From assembly GCA_014730165.1 (NCBI GenBank), contig WJIS01000185.1, forward strand, positions 1 through 32,371: a DNA stretch of 32,371 nt, written 5' to 3'. Shown piece after piece: positions 10,093 through 19,424 of this stretch. How positions within the stretch are numbered: position 1 is the first letter of the stretch; every line of letters starts with the position of its first letter. The position numbers and the translations under genes were made by a program. The notes under the pieces were generated by a model that was not told the origin of the DNA, did no database searches, and was given only the letters and a program-made list of their open reading frames with translations. Origin of the DNA: Promethearchaeota archaeon. Its GTDB lineage: Archaea > Asgardarchaeota > Lokiarchaeia > Sigyniarchaeales > SOKP01.

Positions 10093-10255
10093 AATAGTAT
10101 TCAGTGATAATAAATTTTTAGATAATTATAGTAGTAATAAAAAAATTTAGTAAAAAAGAATTGTATTATGATAAAAAAGTGTAATTATTACAAAAAAGTT
10201 TTAAATTAAATATAACCTTCTAATAAAAATAGCGAGGATTTTTAAAAATATTCTA

Positions 10256-11740
10256 TTATTTTTTCAGTTTGGGTAGCAATACTATGAATTTTGAGCCCAT
10301 TTTATAGTTGCCTTCAATTCTATCTTCCACCCATATTTTTCCTTGATATTTTTCAATTATCACCTTTACTAATGAAAGACCAATTCCCATACCCTTAGAA
10401 CCTTTTAGATCTTTTTTACCTTTATGAAAAATGATTTCTTTTTTTTCATCCTTTATTCCCAGACCATTATCTATGAATTGTAATTTGATGTATTCTCTAT
10501 CGTCGACTATTTCCATTGATACTTTAATAATAATCTCTATTTTAGAATTATTATTATATTTTATACTATTTGTTAAGATATTACGAAATACCTCACCAAG
10601 GAAACGGTTAGCTAAAATGACATATTGATTGATTTCATTATTTCTTTCGATTAAAATTTCCTTCTCCTTATACATCTTTTTTATATATTCTAATTGCCTA
10701 TCTAATATTCCAATAAGTTCAATAGGTTCTAATTCAATATCCTTTTCTTCTAATTCTGATAATCGATGGATACTATTAATTAGAGCAGCTCCTTGTTGAG
10801 CTTGATTCTTAATGATTTCAAGATAGGATTCTATTTTATCATCAATATCGTTTTTATCATAACTTATTAATTCGGAGGAGGATATTATGACTTGTAAAAT
10901 GTTATTCATATCATGAGTAAATAAATCCCTGTATAGATTCGCTTGTTCATATGCATCTCGATATCTTTTTTCTGATTTTTTGAGTTTTTCTTCAGCTTTT
11001 TTTTTGTCAGTTATGTCTGAAATTAGAGCAACCGCTCCGATATACTTCTCTTTTTCTGTAAATAGAGGAGAAGCACTAAGCAGTACCGAAATTCTTTTTC
11101 TATCTTTCCCAACAAATACAAATTCATGTTGTTCCCTAATCCCTTGCTTCCCGCGTTTTAGGTTTTTTTTAGCTATTTTTTTATATTCTTCATCCATGTA
11201 ATTAAATAGATGAGCATCCAACATCTCCTCTCTTCTATATCCTAATATTTCTGCCATTCTGTCATTTACAAAACTTGTGTAACCATGTTCATCGATCATC
11301 CAAATTCCTTCATGTGCATTCTCTACTATTAAACGGTATTTTTCTTTGGATAATTTTAATTTATCTTCGATTTTTCTAGTTTTAGTTTTATTTTGATTGA
11401 TCGCTACTATTTCAGTTGGATTTCCATTTTTATCCTTTATCAATGAAACCGATGAAAAGATATGGATTTCCTCGCCATTTTTAGTATACTGTACGACGTC
11501 TCCTTTCCATTTGCCTTCTTTTTCAAACTCCATTAAAACTTTATCTTGTTCTTGATTAATATATTCAATTCTAATCGTATTCATTATATTTTTTCCAATT
11601 ATTTCTTCTGCTTTCCAACCATATGTGAGTTCCGCTGCTCTGTTCCATGCTTTAATATTAAATTCCAAATCTGTAATGATAATTGCATCAGAAATTTTAT
11701 TAAAAAATTGAAGACTCGGTTCCTGTTTATCTGGTAACAT
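10256..11740 (-). CDS. Multi-PAS sensor histidine kinase
   Basis: Two PAS domains (ISDAIIITDLEFNIKAWNRAAELTYGW; VENAHEGIWMIDEHGYTSFVNDRMAEILGY), H-box FTHDMNNILQVIISS, HATPase N-box NILTNSIKYN, G-box GSKGMGIGLSLVKVIIEKYQG. Confidence 0.93.
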   Translation of the reverse strand: MLPDKQEPSLQFFNKISDAIIITDLEFNIKAWNRAAELTYGWKAEEIIGKNIMNTIRIEYINQEQDKVLMEFEKEGKWKGDVVQYTKNGEEIHIFSSVSLIKDKNGNPTEIVAINQNKTKTRKIEDKLKLSKEKYRLIVENAHEGIWMIDEHGYTSFVNDRMAEILGYRREEMLDAHLFNYMDEEYKKIAKKNLKRGKQGIREQHEFVFVGKDRKRISVLLSASPLFTEKEKYIGAVALISDITDKKKAEEKLKKSEKRYRDAYEQANLYRDLFTHDMNNILQVIISSSELISYDKNDIDDKIESYLEIIKNQAQQGAALINSIHRLSELEEKDIELEPIELIGILDRQLEYIKKMYKEKEILIERNNEINQYVILANRFLGEVFRNILTNSIKYNNNSKIEIIIKVSMEIVDDREYIKLQFIDNGLGIKDEKKEIIFHKGKKDLKGSKGMGIGLSLVKVIIEKYQGKIWVEDRIEGNYKMGSKFIVLLPKLKK

Positions 11741-11924
11741 AAAATAATATAGCTTAGTAATTTATTTCTTTAATATATAGTTCAATATCGAATTTTGCTA
11801 TTCAAACGTATAAAGGCGTAATAGATCTAAGTTTACTTAGTTAAAACAATGAATAAGAGTGAAGTTTGAAATTAACGAATATAAGGTTTAATTTATTTAA
11901 TTTAAATCTTTAGATTTTACTATA

Positions 11925-11942
11925 AAAAAAAGTTAAATAAAC
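11925..11942 (+). promoter_or_regulatory. Putative archaeal BRE/TATA element
   Basis: aaaaaaagttaaataaac about 25 nt upstream of the GH4 ATG at 11960. Confidence 0.4.
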
Positions 11943-11959
11943 ACTTAAAGAATTCAAGT

Positions 11960-13285
11960 ATGAATCAAAAAATAGTATTAATAGGAGCGGGCTCAGCCGC
12001 ATTCGGTCCTCCTACTTTAACGGATCTTTATTTATCTAAAGATTTAGAAGGGTCAAGAATCATTTTCCATGATATTGATGAAGAAAAATTGAATATGGTT
12101 TATGAGGTGATCACTAAGGAGAACGAGAGATTAGGTAATAAATATATCATTGAAAAAACTCTGGATAGAAAAGTTGCGCTTCAAGATGCCGATTTTGTAA
12201 TATGTTCAATAGAGCACGGCGATAGATTTGAATTACGATGGCAAGATAACACCATTCCAAGAAGATATGGCACTACAGAAATGATGGGAGAAAATGGTGG
12301 ACCAGGTGGTTTTTTTCACAGTGCGAGACAAATCCCGGAGATCTTAAGAATTGCTGAAGATGTGAATAATATTTGTCCTGAAGCATTTTTTATTAATTAT
12401 TCAAATCCTATGAGTAGGATTTGCTTAGCATTACACCGAGTTTATCCAAATCTGAAAATGTTCGGTCTCTGTCATCAAATAGAGTTATTAACAAATCAAC
12501 ATTTACCCAATATGTTAAATAAAGAGCTGAGCGATTTGGAGCTAGTAGTTGGGGGTTTAAATCATTTTGCTTTTTTATTAGGGCTTAAAGAAGTCTCTAC
12601 GGGAAAAGACATACTCCCAGAGTTCCATAAAAAATGCTTTGATTACTTTGAAGGGAAATGGGATAGATTCCATTATGCGGATCTTACATTCGAAGTCTAT
12701 AAAAGATTTAATATGTTTCCATACGTAGGCGATAATCATTTGTGTGAATATGTTCAATTTGGGTCAGAATTTACCAAAGTCATTGATCTAGTAGATTGGA
12801 TTACTATGATGGAACAAGGAAAAATCGGTACTAACAAGAGATTAGAGAGATATTATAAAAGATTACTAAAAGAAAAATACCCAAGAAAAGGTTTACTAAG
12901 TGCTCAGCCATCGGGAGAAAGAGCAATAGCGATTATTGAAGCAATAGTAAAGGATAAAAATTCATACGAGTATGCTGTGAATATTCCTAATGATGGAATT
13001 ATTGAGAATTTACCAAATGACTTAGTCGTTGAATGTTCAGCGAGAGTTAATAAGCAAGGACTGCGTGGAGTTAAATTAGGAAAACTTCCAAAAGATCTCG
13101 CTGTTCTTTTAGGAAGAGAAGCTGCGATTCAAGACTTATGCATTGAAGCTATTCTGAAGGAATCAAAAGAGTTAGCAATCAATTGTCTCGCAATGGATGT
13201 AAATTGCGGAAGTTTTAAGATTGCAGAAAAAGTATTTGATGAAATGATGGCACTTCAAAAAAAATATTTACCAAATTTTAGATAA
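11960..13285 (+). CDS. Glycoside hydrolase family 4 (second paralog)
   Basis: KIVLIGAGSAAFGPPTLTDLY, GENGGPGGFFHSAR, INYSNPMSR, FGLCHQI, GGLNHFAF; clearly paralogous to 5098-6405. Confidence 0.93.
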   Translation: MNQKIVLIGAGSAAFGPPTLTDLYLSKDLEGSRIIFHDIDEEKLNMVYEVITKENERLGNKYIIEKTLDRKVALQDADFVICSIEHGDRFELRWQDNTIPRRYGTTEMMGENGGPGGFFHSARQIPEILRIAEDVNNICPEAFFINYSNPMSRICLALHRVYPNLKMFGLCHQIELLTNQHLPNMLNKELSDLELVVGGLNHFAFLLGLKEVSTGKDILPEFHKKCFDYFEGKWDRFHYADLTFEVYKRFNMFPYVGDNHLCEYVQFGSEFTKVIDLVDWITMMEQGKIGTNKRLERYYKRLLKEKYPRKGLLSAQPSGERAIAIIEAIVKDKNSYEYAVNIPNDGIIENLPNDLVVECSARVNKQGLRGVKLGKLPKDLAVLLGREAAIQDLCIEAILKESKELAINCLAMDVNCGSFKIAEKVFDEMMALQKKYLPNFR

Positions 13286-13376
13286 AAAATGCATAACTAT
13301 TCCAATTCTGATTTAAATTGATAGAGAGAATAAAAAAGGGTGAAATGTAAAATAGAAATAAAAAAATATTTTATTT

Positions 13377-14612
13377 TTAAAGTTTTGAAGCAATAAGATC
13401 AATTAAATCAATTACCTTTATCTTATTTTTTAACTCCTCATCCATAGATTCATACGCATCTTTTAAATTACCAATACAAAATGGACAACTCGTTGTTAAG
13501 ATTTCTGCTCCGCTTTCAGTTGCTTCCTCGATTCTTTCTATCGAAATATTTAACGCTAAATCAGCGAACTGACTTTTAACACCCCCACCAGCACCGCAAC
13601 ACCAAGCATTTTTACGATTTCGTTTCATCTCGATAATTTCTACTCCAGGTAAAGAAGCAATTAATTCTCTTGGAATTTCATATAAATCCATATGTCTCCC
13701 TAAATGACATGGATCGTGATAAGTGATCTTTTGAGGCTTAATTTCTTGCTGGTTAAACGGTATTTGATTGTTATTTAGTAAATCGATTAGTACTTCTGTG
13801 ATATGCTTTACTTCAAAAGGAAGTTCTTCGCCTAAAAGTTCAGGATAATCCTTTTTTAACGTTCTATAACAGCCAGCACACGCTGTAAATACTGTTTGAG
13901 CTCCTTTCGCAACAAATTGTTCAATATTATGTTTAATACTATTTAATACAGCCTTTTCATCACCAATTCTTAATGCAATCGAACCACAGCACCATTCGTC
14001 ATCTGCAATCGCTATTTCTAATCCTGATTGTTCCAGAATTTTCATTAAATTCTTCAAAGTATCTAATTGCCTTAAGGGCATAGTACATCCTCCAAAGAAT
14101 ACTAAATCTGATTTTTCCTTGATATTTGAAAACTCTGATACCCAATCGGACTTTTTAATTTTCGGTTCTCCATAGGGATTTCTCATCTCTGGAGTATTCA
14201 TATATTCAATCAGAATAGCATGTCGTTCTAAGGGAGCAAAACCCGCTTCTACTAGATCCTTTCTCAAAGCATTCCAAACTTCAACATGATCAATCCATTT
14301 TGAAGTATTTAATACGATATTTTCATTTTGAGTTTGATGACATACTTCTGTACAATTACCGCATTCTGAACATTGATACACAAATTCAGCTAATTCTTTA
14401 TTTAAAGGTAATTTTTCTTCCAAAATACTTTTCAGCACATTCATGCGCCCGCGAGAAAACCAAATTTCAAAACCTTCCTCTCCTTTTGCCTCTTTAATTG
14501 GGCACGTTAAAAATCTCCCAACAGCAGGTCGAATGGCATACCCGCAATCTCCGCATCCCATGCAGGACATTACAGACTCCCACTGCTTTTTTAAATTCTC
14601 AAATTTACTCAT
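13377..14612 (-). CDS. (Fe-S)-binding protein, HdrD/GlpC/GlcF-like with CCG domains
   Basis: Two N-terminal ferredoxin-like Cys clusters (CMGCGDCGYAI; CSECGNCTEVCHQ) and two CCG domains (EWCCGSIALR; DPCHLGRHMD...AWCCGAGGGVKSQF). Confidence 0.9.
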   Translation of the reverse strand: MSKFENLKKQWESVMSCMGCGDCGYAIRPAVGRFLTCPIKEAKGEEGFEIWFSRGRMNVLKSILEEKLPLNKELAEFVYQCSECGNCTEVCHQTQNENIVLNTSKWIDHVEVWNALRKDLVEAGFAPLERHAILIEYMNTPEMRNPYGEPKIKKSDWVSEFSNIKEKSDLVFFGGCTMPLRQLDTLKNLMKILEQSGLEIAIADDEWCCGSIALRIGDEKAVLNSIKHNIEQFVAKGAQTVFTACAGCYRTLKKDYPELLGEELPFEVKHITEVLIDLLNNNQIPFNQQEIKPQKITYHDPCHLGRHMDLYEIPRELIASLPGVEIIEMKRNRKNAWCCGAGGGVKSQFADLALNISIERIEEATESGAEILTTSCPFCIGNLKDAYESMDEELKNKIKVIDLIDLIASKL

Positions 14613-14640
14613 TTCTTTTAATCACTCTATATTTAATATA

Positions 14641-14958
14641 TTATTGATTTTCAATACACTTCCATGAATTTGCAATTATATGATATTCAGCGTAGTCTTC
14701 AGATACCTTGGATCTTGGATCTGGACTTCCTGTGACTTCAATAACTATTCCTTTTATCTTGATTGCACCCTCACAATTAATTTCATCTTTAGTGTATGTT
14801 ATAGTCTGATAACCGTCCTCTAAATCAATATATTGCGAATATGAATGAGTTTCTTTATGAATCTGAATATGCTGGCGCATGATATTTGATACTGTTCCTT
14901 CAATTTCTACAATTTTCCCTTGATTCTCGGCGAGAAATTCTCTTGTATTTTTGGACAT
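14641..14958 (-). CDS. Small OB-fold-like protein
   Basis: 105 aa, GKIVEIEGTVSNIMRQ...GAIKIKGIVIEVTG beta-rich pattern; sits between the FAD oxidase and CCG protein genes with gaps of 2 and 28 nt. Confidence 0.6.
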   Translation of the reverse strand: MSKNTREFLAENQGKIVEIEGTVSNIMRQHIQIHKETHSYSQYIDLEDGYQTITYTKDEINCEGAIKIKGIVIEVTGSPDPRSKVSEDYAEYHIIANSWKCIENQ

Positions 14959-14960
14959 TT

Positions 14961-16478
14961 TTAGCTTCCTCCAAAATGAAATTTCCCTCTACCGAGAATA
15001 GAATTGGGATCTAAGGTTTTCTTAATTGATTTCATAAATTCATAGAAGTTTTCAGGGTAAGCTCCAATTTCAACCATCATTCTTGACATCATATCCCCCA
15101 TCATATACCATTGTACCCCATGCTTAGTTACACGTTCCAAGACCGATTTCCATAGTTTTAAATTGATTTCTTCTATAATTTCATGATATTCCCCATTATA
15201 ATATGGACCAAAGCTAGTAAATCCACATGTAAGTTCCACATTACTTCCATCTATTAACAAAATTGGTCCGCTTCCAGTTATAGGTCGTACACCCGTGATT
15301 TCTGTAATTTTTTGAATATCTTCATTATTCTCTATGTCCCACTGATCTAAGTCTGCTAAAATGGAGGGATAAGTATTAATTGGTGTGAAACATTCCGCGG
15401 TTAACGGTTCAAGCGCGGGATAAAGACCCCATAAATTGTGATAGGTTTGCCAGTGCCCTTGTTCTACATAGTGCCATTTAGCAAAATTTCCTTCTGAGAT
15501 CTCTGTTCCTAATTCCTCTACTTTCTTCTTATTTAAGATTATTTCATCTAATTGTTTAGTTTTTTCCTCTAATTCGTTTTCTGTATTCGCCTGGACTGTA
15601 TAAAAAAATATACCTCTCTTTCGTTTAAGTGAGTCCCACATTGGAAAAAGCCCTTGTTGGCATCCCACATTTACCAGGAGATCCATAATATACATAGCAT
15701 CATAGACTTCGATTCCTCTATATCTGATATCTGAAAATATTTCTGAACTAACTTCCGCTGATTTACGCCCTAATAGAAAAGTTTTATAATTCGCAAACTT
15801 TGGTTTAGGAAAAATTTGTAAAGATATTTTTGTTTTAACTCCCAATATCCCATTATCTCCACAAAATAATCCTGCAAGATCTGGTCCATTACCAAATCTA
15901 TTAAATGGGTTCTTTGAGAATTTATTCGCTTGAGAACCAGTTTCAATAATATCACCTTTCGGAAGAACAACTTCCAAGGATACTAATTGATTTGTACATG
16001 CTCCATATTTTGCGCATCCTCCCCCTCCAACGCTATGATGGCTGATTCCTCCTCCAATTGACGCAGTCATCCCCGAGCCAGGGCCCATACATCCCGTGTA
16101 TAAACCAAAATCCGCCAAATAGTCGTTAACTTTTCCCCAAGAAATCCCCGCTTCAACGGTTATTATAAGGTTATCTCGGTCTAAATTCAAGATATTATTC
16201 ATCCTCTTCATATCTAACAAAATTCCATTATCCCCGATTGGTTTACTTCCTCCAAACTCGCAATCACCTCCTCCCCGAATATAAACGGGTTGATTGTTTT
16301 CATTCGCAATTTTAAGGACTTCTGAGATTTCATTTGCATCTTTCGGTCGCACTATAATATCCGGGATTCCTTGCAGTATTGGATCTACATTTCGAGAATA
16401 AGCGTGTCTTACATTAAGATCTTCTGATATGTATTTGCTAGATAGTACTTTTTCTATTTTCTGATATAGTTCCGACAT
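14961..16478 (-). CDS. FAD-binding oxidoreductase (GlcD/D-lactate dehydrogenase type)
   Basis: IIVRPKDANEISEVLKIANENNQPVYIRGGGDCEFGG PCMH-type FAD domain; GPGSGMTASIGGGISHHSVGGGGCAKYG; GlcD-like C-terminus. Confidence 0.92.
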   Translation of the reverse strand: MSELYQKIEKVLSSKYISEDLNVRHAYSRNVDPILQGIPDIIVRPKDANEISEVLKIANENNQPVYIRGGGDCEFGGSKPIGDNGILLDMKRMNNILNLDRDNLIITVEAGISWGKVNDYLADFGLYTGCMGPGSGMTASIGGGISHHSVGGGGCAKYGACTNQLVSLEVVLPKGDIIETGSQANKFSKNPFNRFGNGPDLAGLFCGDNGILGVKTKISLQIFPKPKFANYKTFLLGRKSAEVSSEIFSDIRYRGIEVYDAMYIMDLLVNVGCQQGLFPMWDSLKRKRGIFFYTVQANTENELEEKTKQLDEIILNKKKVEELGTEISEGNFAKWHYVEQGHWQTYHNLWGLYPALEPLTAECFTPINTYPSILADLDQWDIENNEDIQKITEITGVRPITGSGPILLIDGSNVELTCGFTSFGPYYNGEYHEIIEEINLKLWKSVLERVTKHGVQWYMMGDMMSRMMVEIGAYPENFYEFMKSIKKTLDPNSILGRGKFHFGGS

Positions 16479-16635
16479 CGTTCATTAAAATTTTTTTAAA
16501 TCAATTGATATTATAATAATAGTAGATCAAATCTTATTTATAAATAAACTAGTAAAATAAAAGGAAGGTAGTTTAAATTTTCACACTATATTAAGAAGAT
16601 AAGAAATAAACTGCAAAAAACTCCTTTCAATTACT

Positions 16636-16653
16636 AAAAAAAGTATAAATATT
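16636..16653 (+). promoter_or_regulatory. Putative archaeal BRE/TATA element
   Basis: aaaaaagtataaatattt about 55 nt upstream of the ATG at 16704. Confidence 0.45.
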
Positions 16654-16703
16654 TTGAAACACCATATTATTATACTAATTTGTAAAAATTTGATTTGGAA
16701 ATT

Positions 16704-17432
16704 ATGGATATATTTGAGATTATTTCGGGAATTATAACAATAGCATTCGTTATTGTCAATTTTATTTTGGGCTTTAAAATAGCGTTAACTTTTAGAAAGA
16801 GAAATGATATAGAATTTATTTTTGTGGGAATATCATGGTTTGGAATTGCGTTTCCCTTAATTCCGGATGTGCTTGTGTTTGTATTCAATCTAACAACCCC
16901 CAATATCCCTGGAAATGCCTTGATTATATTATATGCGGTTTTTAATATTATTCTAATTCCTGCTATCGTCTTATTATGGTTAATTGCTCTTACTAATCTT
17001 TTACAAGTTCAGTTTAAGCTAAGGAGAGTTATATTGATAATCTATTGTATTCTCTCTGGGATTCTAGAAATATTATTCTTTTATTTCCTAATAACTGATA
17101 TAAGTATAATTGGAAATCTAGGATCTAATCCTTATCAAGTAATCTGGTCAAGCCTAAGTGATATCATCTTAGTATCGAATTTAATAATAGTATTATTAAC
17201 AGGAATTCTCTTCGCTCGTGTACTATTGCAATCTACAGAAAAAGAAATGATTTTAAGGGGAAAATTATTAATGATTGCTTTTATCACATTCGTAATTGGT
17301 TCATTAATAGATATGGTATTAACCACTGCTATTTCTAATGTAATCGCGAGATCGATACTAATCCTCAGTTCAATAGAATTTTATTTAGGTTTTATTTTTC
17401 CTAAAATCGCGCAAAATATATTGATGAAATAA
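16704..17432 (+). CDS. Multi-pass integral membrane protein, paralog of the 3483-4310 protein
   Basis: Hydrophobic helices; DISIIGNLGSNPYQVIWSSLSDIILVSN...LRGKLLMIAFITF aligns to DYSLIGTLDAKGWTALTWTSLSNILFTIAN...LKGKLLLIASMLL. ATG start preferred over TTG at 16695. Confidence 0.72.
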   Translation: MDIFEIISGIITIAFVIVNFILGFKIALTFRKRNDIEFIFVGISWFGIAFPLIPDVLVFVFNLTTPNIPGNALIILYAVFNIILIPAIVLLWLIALTNLLQVQFKLRRVILIIYCILSGILEILFFYFLITDISIIGNLGSNPYQVIWSSLSDIILVSNLIIVLLTGILFARVLLQSTEKEMILRGKLLMIAFITFVIGSLIDMVLTTAISNVIARSILILSSIEFYLGFIFPKIAQNILMK

Positions 17433-17506
17433 GCCAGAATAACCTTCTCAATCAAGAAAACTATTTTTATCAGATCTTATTATTAAATTGATGATCTTGG
17501 AAATCG

Positions 17507-17637
17507 CTATCTATCTGAGTCTTTATGTTTAAGATAGAGGATAACCAATGTCATAAGTTCCACAAATCCCTGTCCATGTTTACTCAATTTATATAAAACA
17601 CTTGGAGGTCTTTTCGGGAAGGTCTCCCTCCGATCCG
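17507..17637 (-). pseudogene. C-terminal remnant of a winged-helix (HxlR/MarR-like) regulator
   Basis: Minus-strand reading DRRETFPKRPPSVLYKLSKHGQGFVELMTLVILYLKHKDSDR*; looks like the wing and C-terminal helix of a wHTH protein with no N-terminal half present. Confidence 0.5.
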
Positions 17638-17840
17638 AAAATCCTACTGTTCAAGCCCAAGGTAAATTCTTAATTATCGCATTTATTACCTTTGCGGTTG
17701 GAGCGATTTTAGATTCAATTATCCCCCTCAATCCTTTAACGCTTCCAATAACACGGGGAGTTTTGATTTCTAGCTCACTATCTTTTTATTGCGGGTTTAT
17801 TCTCCCTGGATGGCTAAAAAAGTTGATTAACGCACATTAA
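17622..17840 (+). pseudogene. C-terminal remnant of a third membrane-protein paralog
   Basis: Reading SLRSENPTVQAQGKFLIIAFITFAVGAILDSIIPLNPLTLPITRGVLISSSLSFYCGFILPGWLKKLINAH* matches the C-terminus of the 16704-17432 protein (LRGKLLMIAFITFVIGSLIDM...RSILILSSIEFYLGFIFP). Confidence 0.75.
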
Positions 17841-17956
17841 TCTATATAATTTGGACTAACAACTTCCTTTTTACTCAATTTTTAAATAATTGTTTCATTT
17901 TCACTAATAGAATTAACCGTGATAAAAATTCTAAAACAAGAGGTTAAACTTAACAT

Positions 17957-18259
17957 ATGTGTGAATTTAAAGTAAAGGATTTATCGGATGGAGCTCAGTT
18001 AGCCGAAGAGATTGTAGTGTTGTCCTATTCGGAGGATCACGAACTTCTCTTGAAGGATATTCTAGGAGTTTCGGAGAAGATGGATTCGGCGTTAATATAT
18101 GACGTTGATACCTTGGACCAGACGTGTTCCCTTATTCAACATCCGCTGGTAAACCCGTTTCTTACTCTAATAAAAAAGATTACCCAAAACCAAGTTGAGA
18201 AGTCTGATATTAAAGCTCTACAAGAAGGATTAGAAGAGCTTAAAAAAGAATTAGAATAA
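17957..18259 (+). CDS. CooT-like small protein with C-terminal helical extension
   Basis: MCEFKVKD...VVLSYSEDHELLLKDILGVSEKMDSALIYDVDTLDQTCSLIQ follows the CooT pattern (Met-Cys N-terminus, beta strands, xLLLxDIxG). Confidence 0.6.
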   Translation: MCEFKVKDLSDGAQLAEEIVVLSYSEDHELLLKDILGVSEKMDSALIYDVDTLDQTCSLIQHPLVNPFLTLIKKITQNQVEKSDIKALQEGLEELKKELE

Positions 18260-18314
18260 AAAGATAAAAAGAAAAAAATATACTTGTTATTGATAAGCTA
18301 TACGAATAACATCT
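18051..18314 (+). repeat. Direct repeat copy 1 (CooT-like 3' portion plus downstream flank)
   Basis: Near-identical to 20801-21064, including an exact ~50-nt run (gttgataccttggaccagacgtgttcccttattcaacatccgctggtaaa) and the 3' flank atacttgttattgataagcta. Confidence 0.92.
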
Positions 18315-18319
18315 TTTAA

Positions 18320-18481
18320 TTTTCTTTATTCTTCTATGGATTCGTTATGCAATTTGAAAATGGCACCGAGGCATGGATTCCTAAATCCACCATCCACAGC
18401 CAATTTTCAGCAAAGAATAAGGGATTACAACCATTCTTCATCCAATTGTGGGGATTGGATAAAAATAATGCTGCAACCTAG
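18320..18481 (+). pseudogene. Short gene fragment encoding an FENGTEAWIPKSTIHS-type domain
   Basis: Reading FYGFVMQFENGTEAWIPKSTIHSQFSAKNKGLQPFFIQLWGLDKNNAAT* looks like a conserved C-terminal domain truncated at its 5' side. Could alternatively be a 44-aa ORF from ATG 18347. Confidence 0.45.
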
Positions 18482-18699
18482 ACTTTAATCTTTTTTTTCT
18501 CTAAAAGTATACTTTAAGGTTTATCCCTTCACCCAGCAAACTAAAAAGGACATATTAAACTTCACTTGAAGGACCGCCCACTTAAAAAAAATCTCCTTTG
18601 ATTTGAATATTAAGAACCATATTGTCAAATCGGTAATCGAAGGCTAAATATAAAGGTATTAAATAACATTTAAATTCATTCCATACTTTCAATATTACT

Positions 18700-19410
18700 A
18701 TGAATTTTATCCTATACTGGACTTATATTGATACCATTTCGATCCTAATTATTGCGATTATCCTTATACTTTTTATTTGGAATGGTTATTTCCCTCGCCG
18801 AATTTTGTATATGGTATTATTATTGTTTATAAGTTTGGTTGTGGGGCTAATTTTCTTATTTTTAGCGGAATTAATAGCTCCTTATAATTCACATTTTTAT
18901 TTAAATCCTATTTTATATATGATTTTTTTCGCCTTATTAGCTTGTACGCTATTTGCGGAGTATATGATTGCAGTGGAAGTATTTTTTAATCATATTCGAG
19001 TATTGTTTATTGTTGGGATTTTAAGTTTCATCGGAATAGAATTCTTATATATAATTAGTGTCATTAGTTATTTTATTATTCATTTTCAAACTTATCCTCT
19101 TATTGTATATATCTCTTTTGAAAGCAGTTATTATCTTGGAATAGCTGCGTGTATTATGTTTATTGTTGGGTGTTTTAAGATGGGGTTTTCTAACCGTTTA
19201 GAAGATAAATCGCGTCGAAATATGATCATTATAGGTATCTTATGGGGAGTTAATGCATTTTATCATACATGGCTAGCTTGGGGTATATTTTTTGTGAATT
19301 TTGCCGTCCAATTTAATCTATATTTATCTATCTTAATGCTGGGATGGATTGCTGGAGAGACTCTTACTTATATATTAATTATTTATAACTTTATCAAATA
19401 TTTACATTAA
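18700..19410 (+). CDS. Integral membrane protein, about 7 TM helices
   Basis: 236 aa, almost entirely hydrophobic helices; stop is 14 nt before the radical SAM ATG. Confidence 0.72.
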   Translation: MNFILYWTYIDTISILIIAIILILFIWNGYFPRRILYMVLLLFISLVVGLIFLFLAELIAPYNSHFYLNPILYMIFFALLACTLFAEYMIAVEVFFNHIRVLFIVGILSFIGIEFLYIISVISYFIIHFQTYPLIVYISFESSYYLGIAACIMFIVGCFKMGFSNRLEDKSRRNMIIIGILWGVNAFYHTWLAWGIFFVNFAVQFNLYLSILMLGWIAGETLTYILIIYNFIKYLH

Positions 19411-19424
19411 AGAATTTTCAAAAA

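Noticed and set aside
10431-11737. Plus-strand ORFs 10431-10628, 10980-11201 and 11546-11737
   Set aside because: Antisense to the PAS histidine kinase; F/S/I-rich shadow translations.
14300-14667. Plus-strand ORFs 14300-14497 and 14443-14667
   Set aside because: Antisense to the CCG Fe-S protein gene.
15770-15970. Minus-strand 66-aa ORF
   Set aside because: Alternative frame within the FAD oxidase gene.
16670-17326. Minus-strand ORFs 16670-16903 and 17135-17326
   Set aside because: Antisense to the membrane-protein gene.
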